Shown one piece after another: positions 26,607-35,999 of a stretch of 64,000 bases of DNA (the first letter of the stretch is position 1; each line of letters begins with the position of its first letter). The DNA lies in assembly GCA_031277855.1 (NCBI GenBank), contig JAITLO010000032.1, positions 1-64,000 of the forward strand. The letters run 5' to 3'. The notes beneath the pieces are model-generated. The model saw only the letters and a program-made list of their open reading frames with translations, had not been told where the DNA came from and made no database searches. The DNA is from Acidovorax sp. (GTDB lineage: Bacteria; Pseudomonadota; Gammaproteobacteria; Burkholderiales; Burkholderiaceae_C). Made by a program: the position numbers and the translations under genes.

Positions 26607-27695
26607 ATGTCCCAACCCAAAAAGATTGCAGTGCTCGCCGGTGATGGCATTGGAAAAGAAGTCATGCCCGAAGGCCTGCGTGCACTGGAGGCCGCTGCCC
26701 AGCGCTTTGGCCTGCCGCTGGAGTTTCACCACTTTGAATGGGCCAGCTGCGACTACTACGCCGCCCACGGGAAAATGATGCCGGATGACTGGAAGGCCCA
26801 GCTCACGGGCATGGACGCCATCTTCTTCGGCGCCGTGGGCTGGCCCGCAACCGTGCCCGACCATGTCTCGCTCTGGGGCTCGCTGCTCAAGTTTCGCCGC
26901 GAATTTGACCAGTACATCAATCTGCGCCCTGTGCGTTTGTTCGAAGGCGTGCCCTGCCCGCTGGCGGGCCGCAAGCCCGGCGATATCGACTACTACGTGG
27001 TGCGCGAGAACACCGAGGGTGAATACACCTCCCTCGGCGGCATCATGTTCGAGGGCACAGACCGCGAGATCTGCATCCAAGAGTCGGTCTACAGCAAGCA
27101 AGGCGCGGACCGACTGCTGAAATACGCTTTCGATCTGGCCCAAAGCCGCAGCAAAAAACACGTGACCCTGGCCACCAAGAGCAATGGCATTGCCATCAGC
27201 ATGCCCTGGTGGGACAAGCAAGCCGACGCCATGCACCGGCACTACCCCGATGTGACGCTGGACAAGCAGCACATCGACATTCTCACGGCGCGTTTTGTGC
27301 TGCAGCCCGGCCGCTTTGACGTGGTGGCCGCCACCAATCTGTTTGGCGACATCCTCTCCGACCTGGGCCCTGCCACCACCGGCACCATAGGTCTGGCCCC
27401 CTCGGCCAACCTCAACCCCGAGCGAAACTTTCCTTCGCTCTTCGAGCCGGTGCACGGCTCGGCCCCCGACATCTACGGCCAAAACATTGCCAACCCGATT
27501 GCCATGGTCTGGTCCGGGGCATTGATGCTGGATTTTCTGGGCCACTCGCAAGGCCCTTGGCAAGCAGCGCACAATGCCATCGTCACGGCGATCGAGGACG
27601 TGATCAAAACAGGCCCTAAGACGCCCGATCTGGGAGGACATGCCAACACCACCCAGGTCGGCCAGGCCATCGCGCAGCGGATTGCCCAGGCCTAA
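26607..27695 (+). CDS. Tartrate dehydrogenase / D-malate dehydrogenase (decarboxylating)
   Basis: The 362-residue enzyme belongs to the isocitrate/isopropylmalate dehydrogenase family. It uses NAD+ and a divalent metal to oxidise and decarboxylate D-malate or tartrate. IAVLAGDGIGKEVMPEG is the N-terminal block, YYVVRENTEGEYTSLGG and TNLFGDILSDLGPATTG (metal-binding aspartates) are conserved, and EPVHGSAPDIYGQNIANPIA is the cofactor region. MFFGAVGWP-type phrasing (IFFGAVGWPATVPDHVSLWG) distinguishes TtuC/DmlA from LeuB. GGAG lies 5-6 nt before the ATG. Substrate preference cannot be read from sequence. Confidence 0.93.
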   Translation: MSQPKKIAVLAGDGIGKEVMPEGLRALEAAAQRFGLPLEFHHFEWASCDYYAAHGKMMPDDWKAQLTGMDAIFFGAVGWPATVPDHVSLWGSLLKFRREFDQYINLRPVRLFEGVPCPLAGRKPGDIDYYVVRENTEGEYTSLGGIMFEGTDREICIQESVYSKQGADRLLKYAFDLAQSRSKKHVTLATKSNGIAISMPWWDKQADAMHRHYPDVTLDKQHIDILTARFVLQPGRFDVVAATNLFGDILSDLGPATTGTIGLAPSANLNPERNFPSLFEPVHGSAPDIYGQNIANPIAMVWSGALMLDFLGHSQGPWQAAHNAIVTAIEDVIKTGPKTPDLGGHANTTQVGQAIAQRIAQA

Positions 27696-27822
27696 CACAG
27701 CCTGGGTGCCGACTGTCCTGGCCGCTCCGAAGGACTGCTTTGTGTTTTGCGCGCACCGGCCCTAGAAACGGCTATTTGCCGTGCACGGTGCAGCAGGCAA
27801 CCTCCTCTACAAGGAACCGGCC

Positions 27823-28893
27823 ATGGATACAGAGCAGCTCCTGCAGTCCTTTCTGGAAGCCTCACCCAGCGCCAACGCACTGGAAGGCAGCGCCCAGCAA
27901 AAGATTTTCTTTGCCGCCATTGCCCAGCTCAGCGGCGGCAGCTTGCGCCTGCCGCCGCGCAGCCCTGACACCCAGCATGTGCAGCAACTGCTGCACCAGC
28001 ACTACGGCGAGCGCTTGCAGCTGCACGAGGTCTATGGCTTCGGCCTGGCGCAAGACGCCTTCAAGGAAGAGGCCAAGCGCCACTGGCGCACCACCGGCCA
28101 TTTGCTGACCCTGGATGGCATGCCTTTGCTGTCCGTGCGCTGCCACGAAGATGGCGAGGCCGTGGTCCAGGTACTGCAGGCCCAGGAGGTGGCCGTTCTG
28201 TGCAAGATGGTGCTGCAGGGCATGCTGGACCTGATGCAGCGCCACACCCACCAGCAGCACCAGAGCTTCAACGCCTCGGCCTTTTTCAGCGATTACCGCC
28301 GCGTGCTGCCGCATGGGGGCGGTTTTTTCCAGCTGCACACCCCACGCGATCTGGACGACTTTCACACCGTCACCGACCGCTACCGCATGTATTTGCTGGG
28401 CAAGCAGGGCATGCCCACCCACCTGAGCCGCTTTCTGGGCTGGAGCCAGGCGCATGGCAGTCTGGCACGCTTTGCCAGCGAGGCCGGCGAAGTGGAGGTC
28501 GACGCCTGCGACGTGCTGTTTTGCGCCGGCCTGCAAGAAGACCATCCCCGCCTGCTGAAACTGGCCCAGCGCGCAGCACGCCCCACCTCCTGGGCCCTGC
28601 GTCCCCGCATCCACTACGACCCTTTTGATGCCTCGCCCTATAGCGTGGTGATAGAGCAGGCCTTGCACGGTCATCTGCGGGTGGACACCACCTGGGTCTA
28701 CTTTGCTCAGCAGCGGGAGGCCCTGCAATTTTGCGAGCGCTATCGCGGCCCCCAACAAGGCTTGCTGGATGCGCTGGACCCGGAGACACTCACCGCACTG
28801 GGCGTGACCAAGCTGGAGGGCTCAGCCCTGGGCAAGCTGCAAGGCGTCAAGCTAGCACCCGAGCCCGAGCGCATGAGTTGGGGGAAAGTATGA
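27823..28893 (+). CDS. Unrecognised conserved-looking protein of 356 residues
   Basis: I do not recognise the family. The protein is soluble, with no signal peptide or transmembrane segment, rich in Gln, His, Leu and Arg. Notable stretches are an N-terminal helical part, MLDLMQRHTHQQHQSFNASA, and a central FFQLHTPRDLDDFHTVTDRY. Codon use looks like that of neighbouring real genes. AAGGAA 7 nt before the ATG at 27823 supports the start. It follows the dehydrogenase by 127 nt on the same strand. Repeat copy 6 begins directly after the stop, the position that the repeat takes at real gene ends. Confidence 0.75.
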   Translation: MDTEQLLQSFLEASPSANALEGSAQQKIFFAAIAQLSGGSLRLPPRSPDTQHVQQLLHQHYGERLQLHEVYGFGLAQDAFKEEAKRHWRTTGHLLTLDGMPLLSVRCHEDGEAVVQVLQAQEVAVLCKMVLQGMLDLMQRHTHQQHQSFNASAFFSDYRRVLPHGGGFFQLHTPRDLDDFHTVTDRYRMYLLGKQGMPTHLSRFLGWSQAHGSLARFASEAGEVEVDACDVLFCAGLQEDHPRLLKLAQRAARPTSWALRPRIHYDPFDASPYSVVIEQALHGHLRVDTTWVYFAQQREALQFCERYRGPQQGLLDALDPETLTALGVTKLEGSALGKLQGVKLAPEPERMSWGKV

Positions 28894-29020
28894 TCCCCCC
28901 TGAGTCGCCTTCGGCGCCTTCCCCCCAGGGGGGCATACGGGCAACCGGCGACAGCCTTGGCTGCGGGGCGGCGTGGCCGGCGTAGGCCCTTGCGCGGTGT
29001 CCCGTCTTGGCCGGCTGGTT
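28894..29020 (-). repeat. Structured post-stop repeat, copy 6 (variant with inserted hairpin)
   Basis: It starts at the base after the TGA of the upstream plus-strand gene with TCCCCCCTGAGTCGCC, so its gene-proximal end is on the left. On the minus strand it contains GCGCAAGGGCC, then an insertion TACGCCGGCCACGCC, then GCCCCGC. Copy 9 shares this insertion. GACACC faces GGCTGTC, so the outer arms pair only in part. Confidence 0.82.
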
Positions 29021-29034
29021 TTATGCAACCGGGG

Positions 29035-31641
29035 TCACGATGCTTCGCTTTGCGGAGCCTGCTCTGACCCGCCCTGCTGGCGTTGGCGCAGCCAGTGCTC
29101 CAGATCCTGAGGCGCCAGGGGGCGGGAGAACAAAAACCCCTGGGCCACGGGATAGCCCTGCTCATGCAGCATGGCGTTTTGCGTGGGCGTTTCCACCCCT
29201 TCAGCCACCACGGTCAGGTGCAGGCTCTGGCCTATGCCCAAAATGGCGCGGCTGAGCGCCTGGGCCGTGGCGTCGTGTTCCAGGTCGGCCACAAAGCTGC
29301 GGTCCAGCTTCAACTCATTCACCGGCAGACGGCGCAGATAGCTCAGGCTGGAGTAGCCGGTGCCAAAGTCGTCCATGGACAGGCGCACGCCCTTGGCATG
29401 GACTTCGGCAATGGTCTTCATGGTGCTGGGGTGGGTGTCCAGCAGCACGCTTTCCGTCAGCTCCAGCGTCAGGTCCTGGGGGGCCAGGGCATGGTGGTCC
29501 AGGGTGTCGGCAATCATGCGCGGCAGGTCCAGATTGTGAAAGCTGGTGGGCGATAGATTGACCGACACCGCCGGCACCATCAGCCCCTGGGCACGCCACA
29601 GCGCCAGCTGCCTGCAGGCCTCACCCAAGGCCCAGCGCCCCAGCTCGGCAATCAGGCCGCACTCCTCGGCCAGTGGAATAAAGCGCGCTGGAGAAATTTC
29701 TCCCAGCTCGGCATGGGTCCAGCGCGCCAGCGCCTCCACACCATAGAGCTGGCCGGTTTCCAGGTCGATCTGGGGCTGGTAATGCAGCTGCAGCGCCGCG
29801 TTCTGCAGGGCCTCACGCAGCGCCAGCTCCAGGGTCAGGCGCTCTTGCACCAGCTGGTTCATTTCGCTGCTGTAGAAGCTAAAGCTCCCCCGCCCGCCGC
29901 TCTTGGCTTGGTACATGGCCATGTCCGCGCGCTGCAGCAGGGTCTCCATATCGCGGCCATCGGCGGGGTACATGGCAATGCCGATACTGGCCGATACGGC
30001 CAGCGCAGCATCGGCCACCTGCATGGATGCGGCCAGCAGCTCCTGCAAGCGCTCGATGGTGTGGGTCACATGCTCGGCATCGCACTGCGGCAGCACCACC
30101 ACAAACTCATCGCCAGACAAACGCCCCGCAATATCCGATGCCCGCAGCACCTCCTGCAGCCGCGAGGCCACATGGCGCAGCAACTCGTCGCCCGCCGAAT
30201 GCCCCATCGAGTCGTTCACCTGTTTGAAGCGGTCCAGGTCGATGAACAACACCGCCAGCCGCTCCTTGTTGCGCGCCGCACTGGCAATTGCCTGTTCGGC
30301 CCGGGCCTGGAGCAGGCTGCGGTTGGGCAGACCTGTGAGGCTGTCATAGAAGGCCAGTTGGCGGATGCGGGCCCGGGCGCGCTCGCGCTCCAGCGCCAGG
30401 GTGCACAAATGCGTGCAGGCATCCATCAGCTGTTGGTGAAAGTCCAGCAGTTCCCCTTTCAACGATTCTCGGAAATACAGCGCAAAAGTGGCCACGGCCT
30501 CGCCTTCGCTGTTGCGTATGGGCATGGACCAGCAAGACCGGTAGCCCAGCATCTGCACCAGATGCTGATAGCCACTCCACAGCGGGTCGGAGGCAATGTC
30601 ATTCACACACACCGGTGCATTGCGCCAGGCCGCCGTGCCGCAGCTCCCGGCCTTGGGCCCTATGGCCATGCCATCAATCTGCACGGAATACTCGGCGGGC
30701 AAACTGGGCCCGGCCAGTGCACGCAGGCATTTGTTGGCATCCACCTCCAGAATGGAAACCGCCACCTCGGGCGCAATCCGCTCCACCTCCCGACACACCA
30801 GCTCCAACACCTCGGTCAGCGGGCGCTCGCGGGCCATGGCTTCCAGCACACGGTGCTGCAGCACCTCATGCATCTTGGAGCGGGTGATATCGGTGAGCAC
30901 GGTGATGGTGTAGCGCCAGCGCCCATCGTCATCGCAAATGGGGTTGCTGGAGACCTTCGCCCAGTAACGCTGCCCCTGCTTTCCCACCACCACCTCTTCG
31001 CGCCCCACAGACAGTCCGGAGCGCAGGCTGCCTCGATAGAGCTGGGCCGCTTCGGTAGGCATTTGCGGCGCCAGCAAAAATATAGGATCCGCATCCACCA
31101 GCTCTTCGCAGTGCCAGCCCAGCATGCGGGTGAAGCCCCCGTTGACATAGAGAATGCGCGAGCGACCGTCGCTGATCATGACGGCAGAGTCCGTGGCATC
31201 CGCCACCAGGGACAGGCGCTGCAAATGCTCTTGCTGCTGCAGCTCCTGCGCACGGCGTTCGGTGATGTCGGTGGCCACTTTCAGAATCTGCACCACCTGG
31301 CCGCTGGCATTGCGCACCGGGGCATAAGTGGCCTCCAGCCAGCAACGGCTGCCGTCACCCCGTACACGCTCCACCACGCCGGAATGGGTGGCCCCGCTGC
31401 ACAGCAGAGCCCAAAAACGCTGGAACTGCGCCTCATCTTCGCTTGCCGCACAAAAGCTCTGGTAGCTGCGGTTCAGTGCCTGTTCCTGCGTCAGGCCCAA
31501 GATATCCAGATAGCGGCTATTGGCCCGGCACAACGCACCATCCAGCGTAAATGCTGCAATCGCCATCGCCCGGTCCAGCGCCTGTAACTGGGCCCCATGC
31601 AGCCCGTCCAAAGACCTGCTTGCGATTCCCTCCACCATCAT
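29035..31641 (-). CDS. PAS-PAS-GAF-GGDEF-EAL cyclic-di-GMP signalling protein
   Basis: The 868-residue protein has PAS domains at about 20-130 and 145-255, a GAF domain at about 270-425, GGDEF at about 435-600 and EAL at about 610-855. The cyclase signature reads LSGDEF (Ser in place of the first Gly, a variant that is usually active). The phosphodiesterase has GVEALARW, LELTESVL, MDDFGTGYSSL and AEGVETP, so both halves look competent. No transmembrane helix is seen; sensing is cytoplasmic, in a DosP-like arrangement. AAGGAAG lies 4-5 nt before the tandem ATG start. The stop is 14 nt from repeat copy 6. Confidence 0.94.
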   Translation of the reverse strand: MMVEGIASRSLDGLHGAQLQALDRAMAIAAFTLDGALCRANSRYLDILGLTQEQALNRSYQSFCAASEDEAQFQRFWALLCSGATHSGVVERVRGDGSRCWLEATYAPVRNASGQVVQILKVATDITERRAQELQQQEHLQRLSLVADATDSAVMISDGRSRILYVNGGFTRMLGWHCEELVDADPIFLLAPQMPTEAAQLYRGSLRSGLSVGREEVVVGKQGQRYWAKVSSNPICDDDGRWRYTITVLTDITRSKMHEVLQHRVLEAMARERPLTEVLELVCREVERIAPEVAVSILEVDANKCLRALAGPSLPAEYSVQIDGMAIGPKAGSCGTAAWRNAPVCVNDIASDPLWSGYQHLVQMLGYRSCWSMPIRNSEGEAVATFALYFRESLKGELLDFHQQLMDACTHLCTLALERERARARIRQLAFYDSLTGLPNRSLLQARAEQAIASAARNKERLAVLFIDLDRFKQVNDSMGHSAGDELLRHVASRLQEVLRASDIAGRLSGDEFVVVLPQCDAEHVTHTIERLQELLAASMQVADAALAVSASIGIAMYPADGRDMETLLQRADMAMYQAKSGGRGSFSFYSSEMNQLVQERLTLELALREALQNAALQLHYQPQIDLETGQLYGVEALARWTHAELGEISPARFIPLAEECGLIAELGRWALGEACRQLALWRAQGLMVPAVSVNLSPTSFHNLDLPRMIADTLDHHALAPQDLTLELTESVLLDTHPSTMKTIAEVHAKGVRLSMDDFGTGYSSLSYLRRLPVNELKLDRSFVADLEHDATAQALSRAILGIGQSLHLTVVAEGVETPTQNAMLHEQGYPVAQGFLFSRPLAPQDLEHWLRQRQQGGSEQAPQSEAS

Positions 31642-31955
31642 GCTTCCTTTGCTTTTTTTCTGCGGTGGTCGCTGCGCCGCGACCGTGCATTGATTGCCGG
31701 TAGCAATCTTAATGATGGCTTTAATATTTACAAACTATGAATCCATGAAAAAATTTTGCATACACCATCGCTTTGCCCTCCTCTTGGCCTGGATCAGCAA
31801 ATCCCCAGAGTCAACGGCTGGACAAGCACGCACCACAGCGGCCACACGGCCTCCAAAGTGATTGCCCACCACAGGTGCTTCCACACCTTGCCGGGCTCTG
31901 GCTGCGCCGGCGCATGCCCTCAGCCAGATGTCAGCTCGGCTGCATGCTGTCTGTT
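31642..31955. other. 314-bp region without a supported gene
   Basis: It lies between the 3' end of the EamA gene and the start of the c-di-GMP protein gene, both on the minus strand. An AT-rich stretch near 31700-31755 (TTAATATTTACAAACTATG) probably carries the promoter of the c-di-GMP gene. Short open frames here lack a ribosome-binding site. I see no repeat or terminator. Confidence 0.5.
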
Positions 31956-32873
31956 TCAGCGTTTAAGCCAGCGACCACCAAACTGGTTCACCACCATGCC
32001 CAGCAGCACCCCCGCCGTGCCCAGCCATTGCAGGCCCGTGGGCAGCTCCCCCAGCAGCAGCATGGCCGACAGCAAACCAATCACCGGCACCAGCAGCGAC
32101 AGCGGCGCCACCGTGCTGGCGGCATAGCGCTGCAGCAGCCGCGTCCACAGGCCATAGCCCAGCAAGGTGGAAAGCAGGGCCAGATAGGCCACCACCGCCG
32201 CATCACGCCAGCCCAGGCCCTGCAGTTGCTGCTGCATTTGCGCGGCGCCATAGATCCACCAGGACAGCAGCAGCAATGGAACAATGGGGAACAGGCTGGT
32301 CCAGACAATAAAAGACACCGGCTCATACGGCCCTTGCGTGGCCGCCACGCGCGTGAGCAAATTGGAGCCGGCCCACATGGCGGCAGCGCCCACCGTGAGC
32401 ACAAAGCCCGCCAGACTCATATCCGCAGCACCATCACCGTGGGCCGCACCAATCAGCACCAGGCCAGCAATGGCCACCGTCAGCCCTATCCACTGCCAGC
32501 GCTGGGGCTTTTCGCCCAACAGGGCGGCGGCCATCAGCATGGTGATGAAGGCCTGGGTCTGCAGCACCACCGAAGCCATGCCCGCCGGCATGCCCAGCTT
32601 CATGCCCGTGAACAACAGGCCAAACTGCCCCACGCCCTGCACCAGGCCATAGGCAGCCAGCAGCCCCCAGGACAGATTTTTGGGCGGACGCACAAACAGC
32701 AAAAACGGCAGCGACGCCGCCATGAAACGCAGCGCGCACAGCAGCAGCGGCGACACCGTGGCCAGGCCCCACTTCATGACCACAAAATTCAGCCCCCAGA
32801 CCACGATGACAACGAGGGCGCTGAGCCAGTCGGTACGGGTCATGCCCTGGGCAGAAGAAGAGACAGCAGTCAT
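31956..32873 (-). CDS. EamA-family (drug/metabolite transporter) permease
   Basis: The 305-residue protein has ten hydrophobic segments arranged as two EamA repeats. The first holds VVIVVWGLNFVVMKWGL and LRFMAASLPFLLF; the second starts near LAGFVLTVGAAAMWAGSNLL. Such exporters move amino acids, nucleosides or other small metabolites; the substrate is not predictable. The start at 32873 (MTAVSSSAQGM) is chosen over an upstream non-family extension; MTRTDWLSAL ten codons later is possible. It is a single gene, with a shared terminator hairpin upstream at 33011-33041. Confidence 0.88.
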   Translation of the reverse strand: MTAVSSSAQGMTRTDWLSALVVIVVWGLNFVVMKWGLATVSPLLLCALRFMAASLPFLLFVRPPKNLSWGLLAAYGLVQGVGQFGLLFTGMKLGMPAGMASVVLQTQAFITMLMAAALLGEKPQRWQWIGLTVAIAGLVLIGAAHGDGAADMSLAGFVLTVGAAAMWAGSNLLTRVAATQGPYEPVSFIVWTSLFPIVPLLLLSWWIYGAAQMQQQLQGLGWRDAAVVAYLALLSTLLGYGLWTRLLQRYAASTVAPLSLLVPVIGLLSAMLLLGELPTGLQWLGTAGVLLGMVVNQFGGRWLKR

Positions 32874-33010
32874 GGTGAAAGTGGAAATCAAAGCCAAAGC
32901 AGCGCGCCAGTATGACCGGTGCCGCCGCACACTGCAGTCGCAGCCGGCACTTGGCCATATGGGTATTTCAGCCCGCAAACGCAGGCCCCATCAGCGATTA
33001 CCGCTACCAA

Positions 33011-33041
33011 TAAAAAAGCAGCCCGCAGGCTGCTTTTTTGA
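33011..33041 (-). terminator. Bidirectional terminator between pmbA/repeat copy 7 and the EamA gene
   Basis: AAAAAAGCAGCC and GGCTGCTTTTTT are perfect 12-nt arms around CGCA. On the minus strand it follows pmbA and repeat copy 7 and precedes the EamA gene. Confidence 0.9.
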
Positions 33042-33119
33042 ATAACGAGAATTGCAGAGAACATGCCCACGGGTATCGCAGACAGAGCACCCCAACTCAA
33101 CAAGGCCACAGCACACAAA

Positions 33120-33242
33120 ACTAGCACGACCTAGACCAGAGCTGCCGCGCAAGGGCCGCCCCGCAGCGCTGGCAGCGTCCCCCTGCCCGCGAGTGCAGCT
33201 CGCGAAGAGCGGGGGGAAGGCGCAACGCGCCTCAGGGGGGTG
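33120..33242 (+). repeat. Structured post-stop repeat, copy 7
   Basis: The outer arms are GCTGCC (33141-33146) and GGCAGC (33171-33176), a third complementary pair around GCAAGGGCCGCCCCGC. The C-rich hairpin carries an inner CGCGAG/CTCGCG stem, and GGCGC/GCGCC precedes CTCAGGGGGGTG. It ends 6 nt from the pmbA stop. Confidence 0.86.
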
Positions 33243-33248
33243 TCGCCC

Positions 33249-34658
33249 TTAACTCCCCGCCACCTTCATCTTGTTGATAAGGATGGAGCCCACGGTCTTG
33301 GCACCGTAGTTATAGGTATCGGCACCGATGGCCTCAATGCCCATGTACATATCCTTGAGGTTGCCGGCGATGGTGATCTCCTGCACCGGGAAGGCGATCT
33401 TGCCGTTCTCCACCCAGAAGCCGCTGGCACCGCGCGAATAGTCGCCGGTCACATAGTTCACGCCCTGGCCCATCAGCTCGATCACGAACAGGCCGGTGCC
33501 CAGCTTTTGCAGCATGGCGTCCAGATTGTCGCCGGCGCGGGTCAGGCGCGAGGTCAGCGTGAGGTTGTGCGAGCCACCGGCATTGCCCGTGGTCTTCATG
33601 CCCAGCTTGCGGGCCGAGTAGCTGGAGAGGAAGTAACCCTCCACCCGGCCGGCATCCACCACCTTGCGCTGGCGCACTTTGACGCCCTCGTCGTCATAGG
33701 GCGAGCTGCCCTTGCCGCGCAGAATAAAGGGGTCTTCTTCGATGTCGATGTGCTTGGGGAAGACCTTTTTACCCAGCGAGTCCAGCAAAAAGCTGCTCTT
33801 GCGATAGAGCGTGCCGCCACTCACGGCCTGGACAAAACCACCCAAGAGACCGGAAGCCAGCGAAGACTCGAACAGCACCGGGCATTCGGTGGTGGCAATC
33901 TTGCGGCTGCCCAGGCGCGACAAGGCGCGCTCGGCGGCGTAGCGGCCCACGGCCTCGGCCGAGGCCAGCTCCTTGGCGTCGCGCATGGAGCTGTACCAGT
34001 AGTCGCGCTGCATCTCGCCGTGCTTGCCCGGCAGCGAGGCAATCGGCGCCACCGACAGGCTGTGGCGCGAGCTGGCGTAACCGCCACGGAAACCCCGCGT
34101 GTGGGCGCTGAAGAAATGGCTTTGCTGGGCCGAGACGCTGGCGCCCTCGCTGTTGGTGATGCGCTTGTGCGTGGCCAGGGCTGCGGCCTCGCATTCCAGG
34201 GCCAGGCGTGCGGCCTCTTCGCTGCTCACATCCCAGGGGAAGAACAGGTCCAGGTCGCGGTGGGTGGCCTCGGGGGCAATGTCGTCGGCATCGGGCAGGC
34301 CAGCCGTGGGGTCTTCGGCGGTGAAGCGGGCAATGTCATAGGCGGCCTGCACCGTGCGCTTGACGGCTTCTTCCGAAAAGTCCGAGGTGCTGGCATTGCC
34401 GCGGCGCTGGCCGACGTAGACCGTCACGCCCAGCGACTTGTCGCGGTTGCGCTCCACGGTCTCCAGCTCGCCCTTGCGCACGCTGACGCTCAGGCCGCAG
34501 CCTTCCGAAGCATCGGCTCCGGCATCGGTGGCGCCCAGCTTCTTGGCATGGGCCAGGGCCTGGTCAACCAGACCTTCAAAAAATTCACGGCGATAGCTGA
34601 ATCCGGAATCGGCCTGCACGGCGGTGGAGCTTGTGGCACTGGAGCTGGGTTTTTTCAT
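33249..34658 (-). CDS. pmbA: Metalloprotease PmbA (TldE)
   Basis: The 469-residue protein is the TldE partner of the TldD/TldE zinc protease, which trims unfolded peptides and processes modified peptides such as microcins. DAGADASEGCGLSVSVRKGE, YWYSSMRDAKEL and GASGFWVENGKIAFPVQEIT are family blocks. TldE itself lacks the HExxxH motif of TldD, consistent with this sequence. The start at 34658 (MKKPSSSATSS) is the most likely; eight more codons are open upstream. It is divergent from darP, an arrangement conserved in many Proteobacteria. tldD is not in the window. Confidence 0.94.
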   Translation of the reverse strand: MKKPSSSATSSTAVQADSGFSYRREFFEGLVDQALAHAKKLGATDAGADASEGCGLSVSVRKGELETVERNRDKSLGVTVYVGQRRGNASTSDFSEEAVKRTVQAAYDIARFTAEDPTAGLPDADDIAPEATHRDLDLFFPWDVSSEEAARLALECEAAALATHKRITNSEGASVSAQQSHFFSAHTRGFRGGYASSRHSLSVAPIASLPGKHGEMQRDYWYSSMRDAKELASAEAVGRYAAERALSRLGSRKIATTECPVLFESSLASGLLGGFVQAVSGGTLYRKSSFLLDSLGKKVFPKHIDIEEDPFILRGKGSSPYDDEGVKVRQRKVVDAGRVEGYFLSSYSARKLGMKTTGNAGGSHNLTLTSRLTRAGDNLDAMLQKLGTGLFVIELMGQGVNYVTGDYSRGASGFWVENGKIAFPVQEITIAGNLKDMYMGIEAIGADTYNYGAKTVGSILINKMKVAGS

Positions 34659-34723
34659 AGCGGCGGATATGATAGCCGCCACTGCGGCGCGCCCTGCGCT
34701 GCCAAGACAATTGTCCCCTCACC

Positions 34724-35401
34724 ATGTCACGCAAACCCACCAAGGGCTACTTCGTGCGAGGCAAGTTCGTCGCCGAAGGCAGCGAACTCGACCTTGAACT
34801 GAAGGCCGAACTCAAAGGCACTTGGGACTCCACCAAGACCGACCTCAAGCGCGAAATGGATGCGCTCCAGGACCTGGGCAAGGAATTGCTCACCCTGCGC
34901 CGCAACCTGCTCGAGCGCCTGCAACTGCCCGAAAAGCTGGTGGATGCACTGCACGAAGCCACGCGCATCACCAACTTTGAAGGCAAGCGCCGCCAGATGC
35001 AGTTCATCGGCAAGCTGATGCGCAAGCTCGACGAGCAGCAGATCGCCGCCGTCAAGGACGCGCTCAACGAGCAGCGCAACGGCGCCAGCATTGGCAAGCA
35101 GCAAACCCAGATTGCCGAGCTGTGGCGCGACCGCCTGATTGACAGCGACGACAACCTGGGCATCTGGCTGGACCAGTTCCCCGCCACCGACACCCAGCAA
35201 ATCCGCGCACTGATGCGCCAGGTCCGCAAGGACGATGCAACAGCCAAAGCCAAGGCCGCAGAAGCCGAAGCCCAGGGCCAGATCCCCGCGCCGGCCAAAA
35301 AAGGCCGGGCCTACCGCGAGCTGTTCCAGCTGGTGCGTTTTCACATCACCGGCGGCGAGGCCGACGAGAGCGAAGGCGAACCGGAAGATGACGATGCATG
35401 A
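34724..35401 (+). CDS. darP: Ribosome biogenesis protein DarP (YjgA/DUF615)
   Basis: The 225-residue protein binds late 50S assembly intermediates in E. coli. ELKAELKGTWDSTKTDLKRE is a lysine-rich N-part, and AITNFEGKRRQMQFIGKLMR-like and AYRELFQLVRFH blocks match YjgA. The C-terminus is acidic (EADESEGEPEDDDA). The 3' end overlaps mog by 8 nt, implying translational coupling. The divergent pmbA gene starts 65 nt away, so the two share a promoter region. Confidence 0.93.
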   Translation: MSRKPTKGYFVRGKFVAEGSELDLELKAELKGTWDSTKTDLKREMDALQDLGKELLTLRRNLLERLQLPEKLVDALHEATRITNFEGKRRQMQFIGKLMRKLDEQQIAAVKDALNEQRNGASIGKQQTQIAELWRDRLIDSDDNLGIWLDQFPATDTQQIRALMRQVRKDDATAKAKAAEAEAQGQIPAPAKKGRAYRELFQLVRFHITGGEADESEGEPEDDDA

Positions 35402-35999
35402 GCTGCCTCCGGCCGAGCCGGTGAAGATCGGCATCGTCTCCATCAGCGACCGCGCCAGCAGCGGCGTGTATGAGGACAAAGGCCTGCCCGCGCTGCAGCA
35501 GTGGCTGAGCAGCGCGCTGCACAACCCCATCACTTTTGAAGCGCGTCTGATTCCCGACGACCAGGCCGGCATCAGCCAGACCCTGGTGGAGCTGGTGGAC
35601 GCTGGCTGCTCCCTGGTGTTGACCACGGGTGGCACCGGCCCGGCGCTGCGCGATGTCACGCCCGAGGCCACGCTGGCCGTGGCCGACAAGGTGATGCCCG
35701 GCTTTGGCGAGCAGATGCGCCAGATCAGCCTGGCCTTTGTGCCCACGGCAATTTTGTCGCGCCAGGTGGCGGTGATTCGCGGCAGCAGCCTGATCATCAA
35801 CCTGCCCGGCCAGCCCAAGGCGATTGCAGAAACCCTGGAAGGCCTCAAGGCCGCCGACGGCCAGCAGCAGGTGCATGGCATTTTTGCCGCCGTGCCCTAT
35901 TGCGTAGACCTGATTGGCGGCCCTTATCTGGAAACCCGGGACGCGGTATGCAAGGCTTTTCGCCCCAAGACCGCACAAAGACCGATGCGAAGCTGCTGA
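35394..35999 (+). CDS. mog: Molybdopterin adenylyltransferase
   Basis: The 201-residue enzyme adenylates molybdopterin before molybdenum insertion. KIGIVSISDRASSGVYEDKG and LVLTTGGTGPALRDVTPEAT carry the MPT-binding residues, and GSSLIINLPGQPKAI is the C-terminal signature. ATG at 35394 is 6 nt after GGAAG inside the end of darP, which decides the start over ATG at 35388. A terminator follows at 36016-36044. Other moco genes are not seen in the window. Confidence 0.94.
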   Translation: MHELPPAEPVKIGIVSISDRASSGVYEDKGLPALQQWLSSALHNPITFEARLIPDDQAGISQTLVELVDAGCSLVLTTGGTGPALRDVTPEATLAVADKVMPGFGEQMRQISLAFVPTAILSRQVAVIRGSSLIINLPGQPKAIAETLEGLKAADGQQQVHGIFAAVPYCVDLIGGPYLETRDAVCKAFRPKTAQRPMRSC

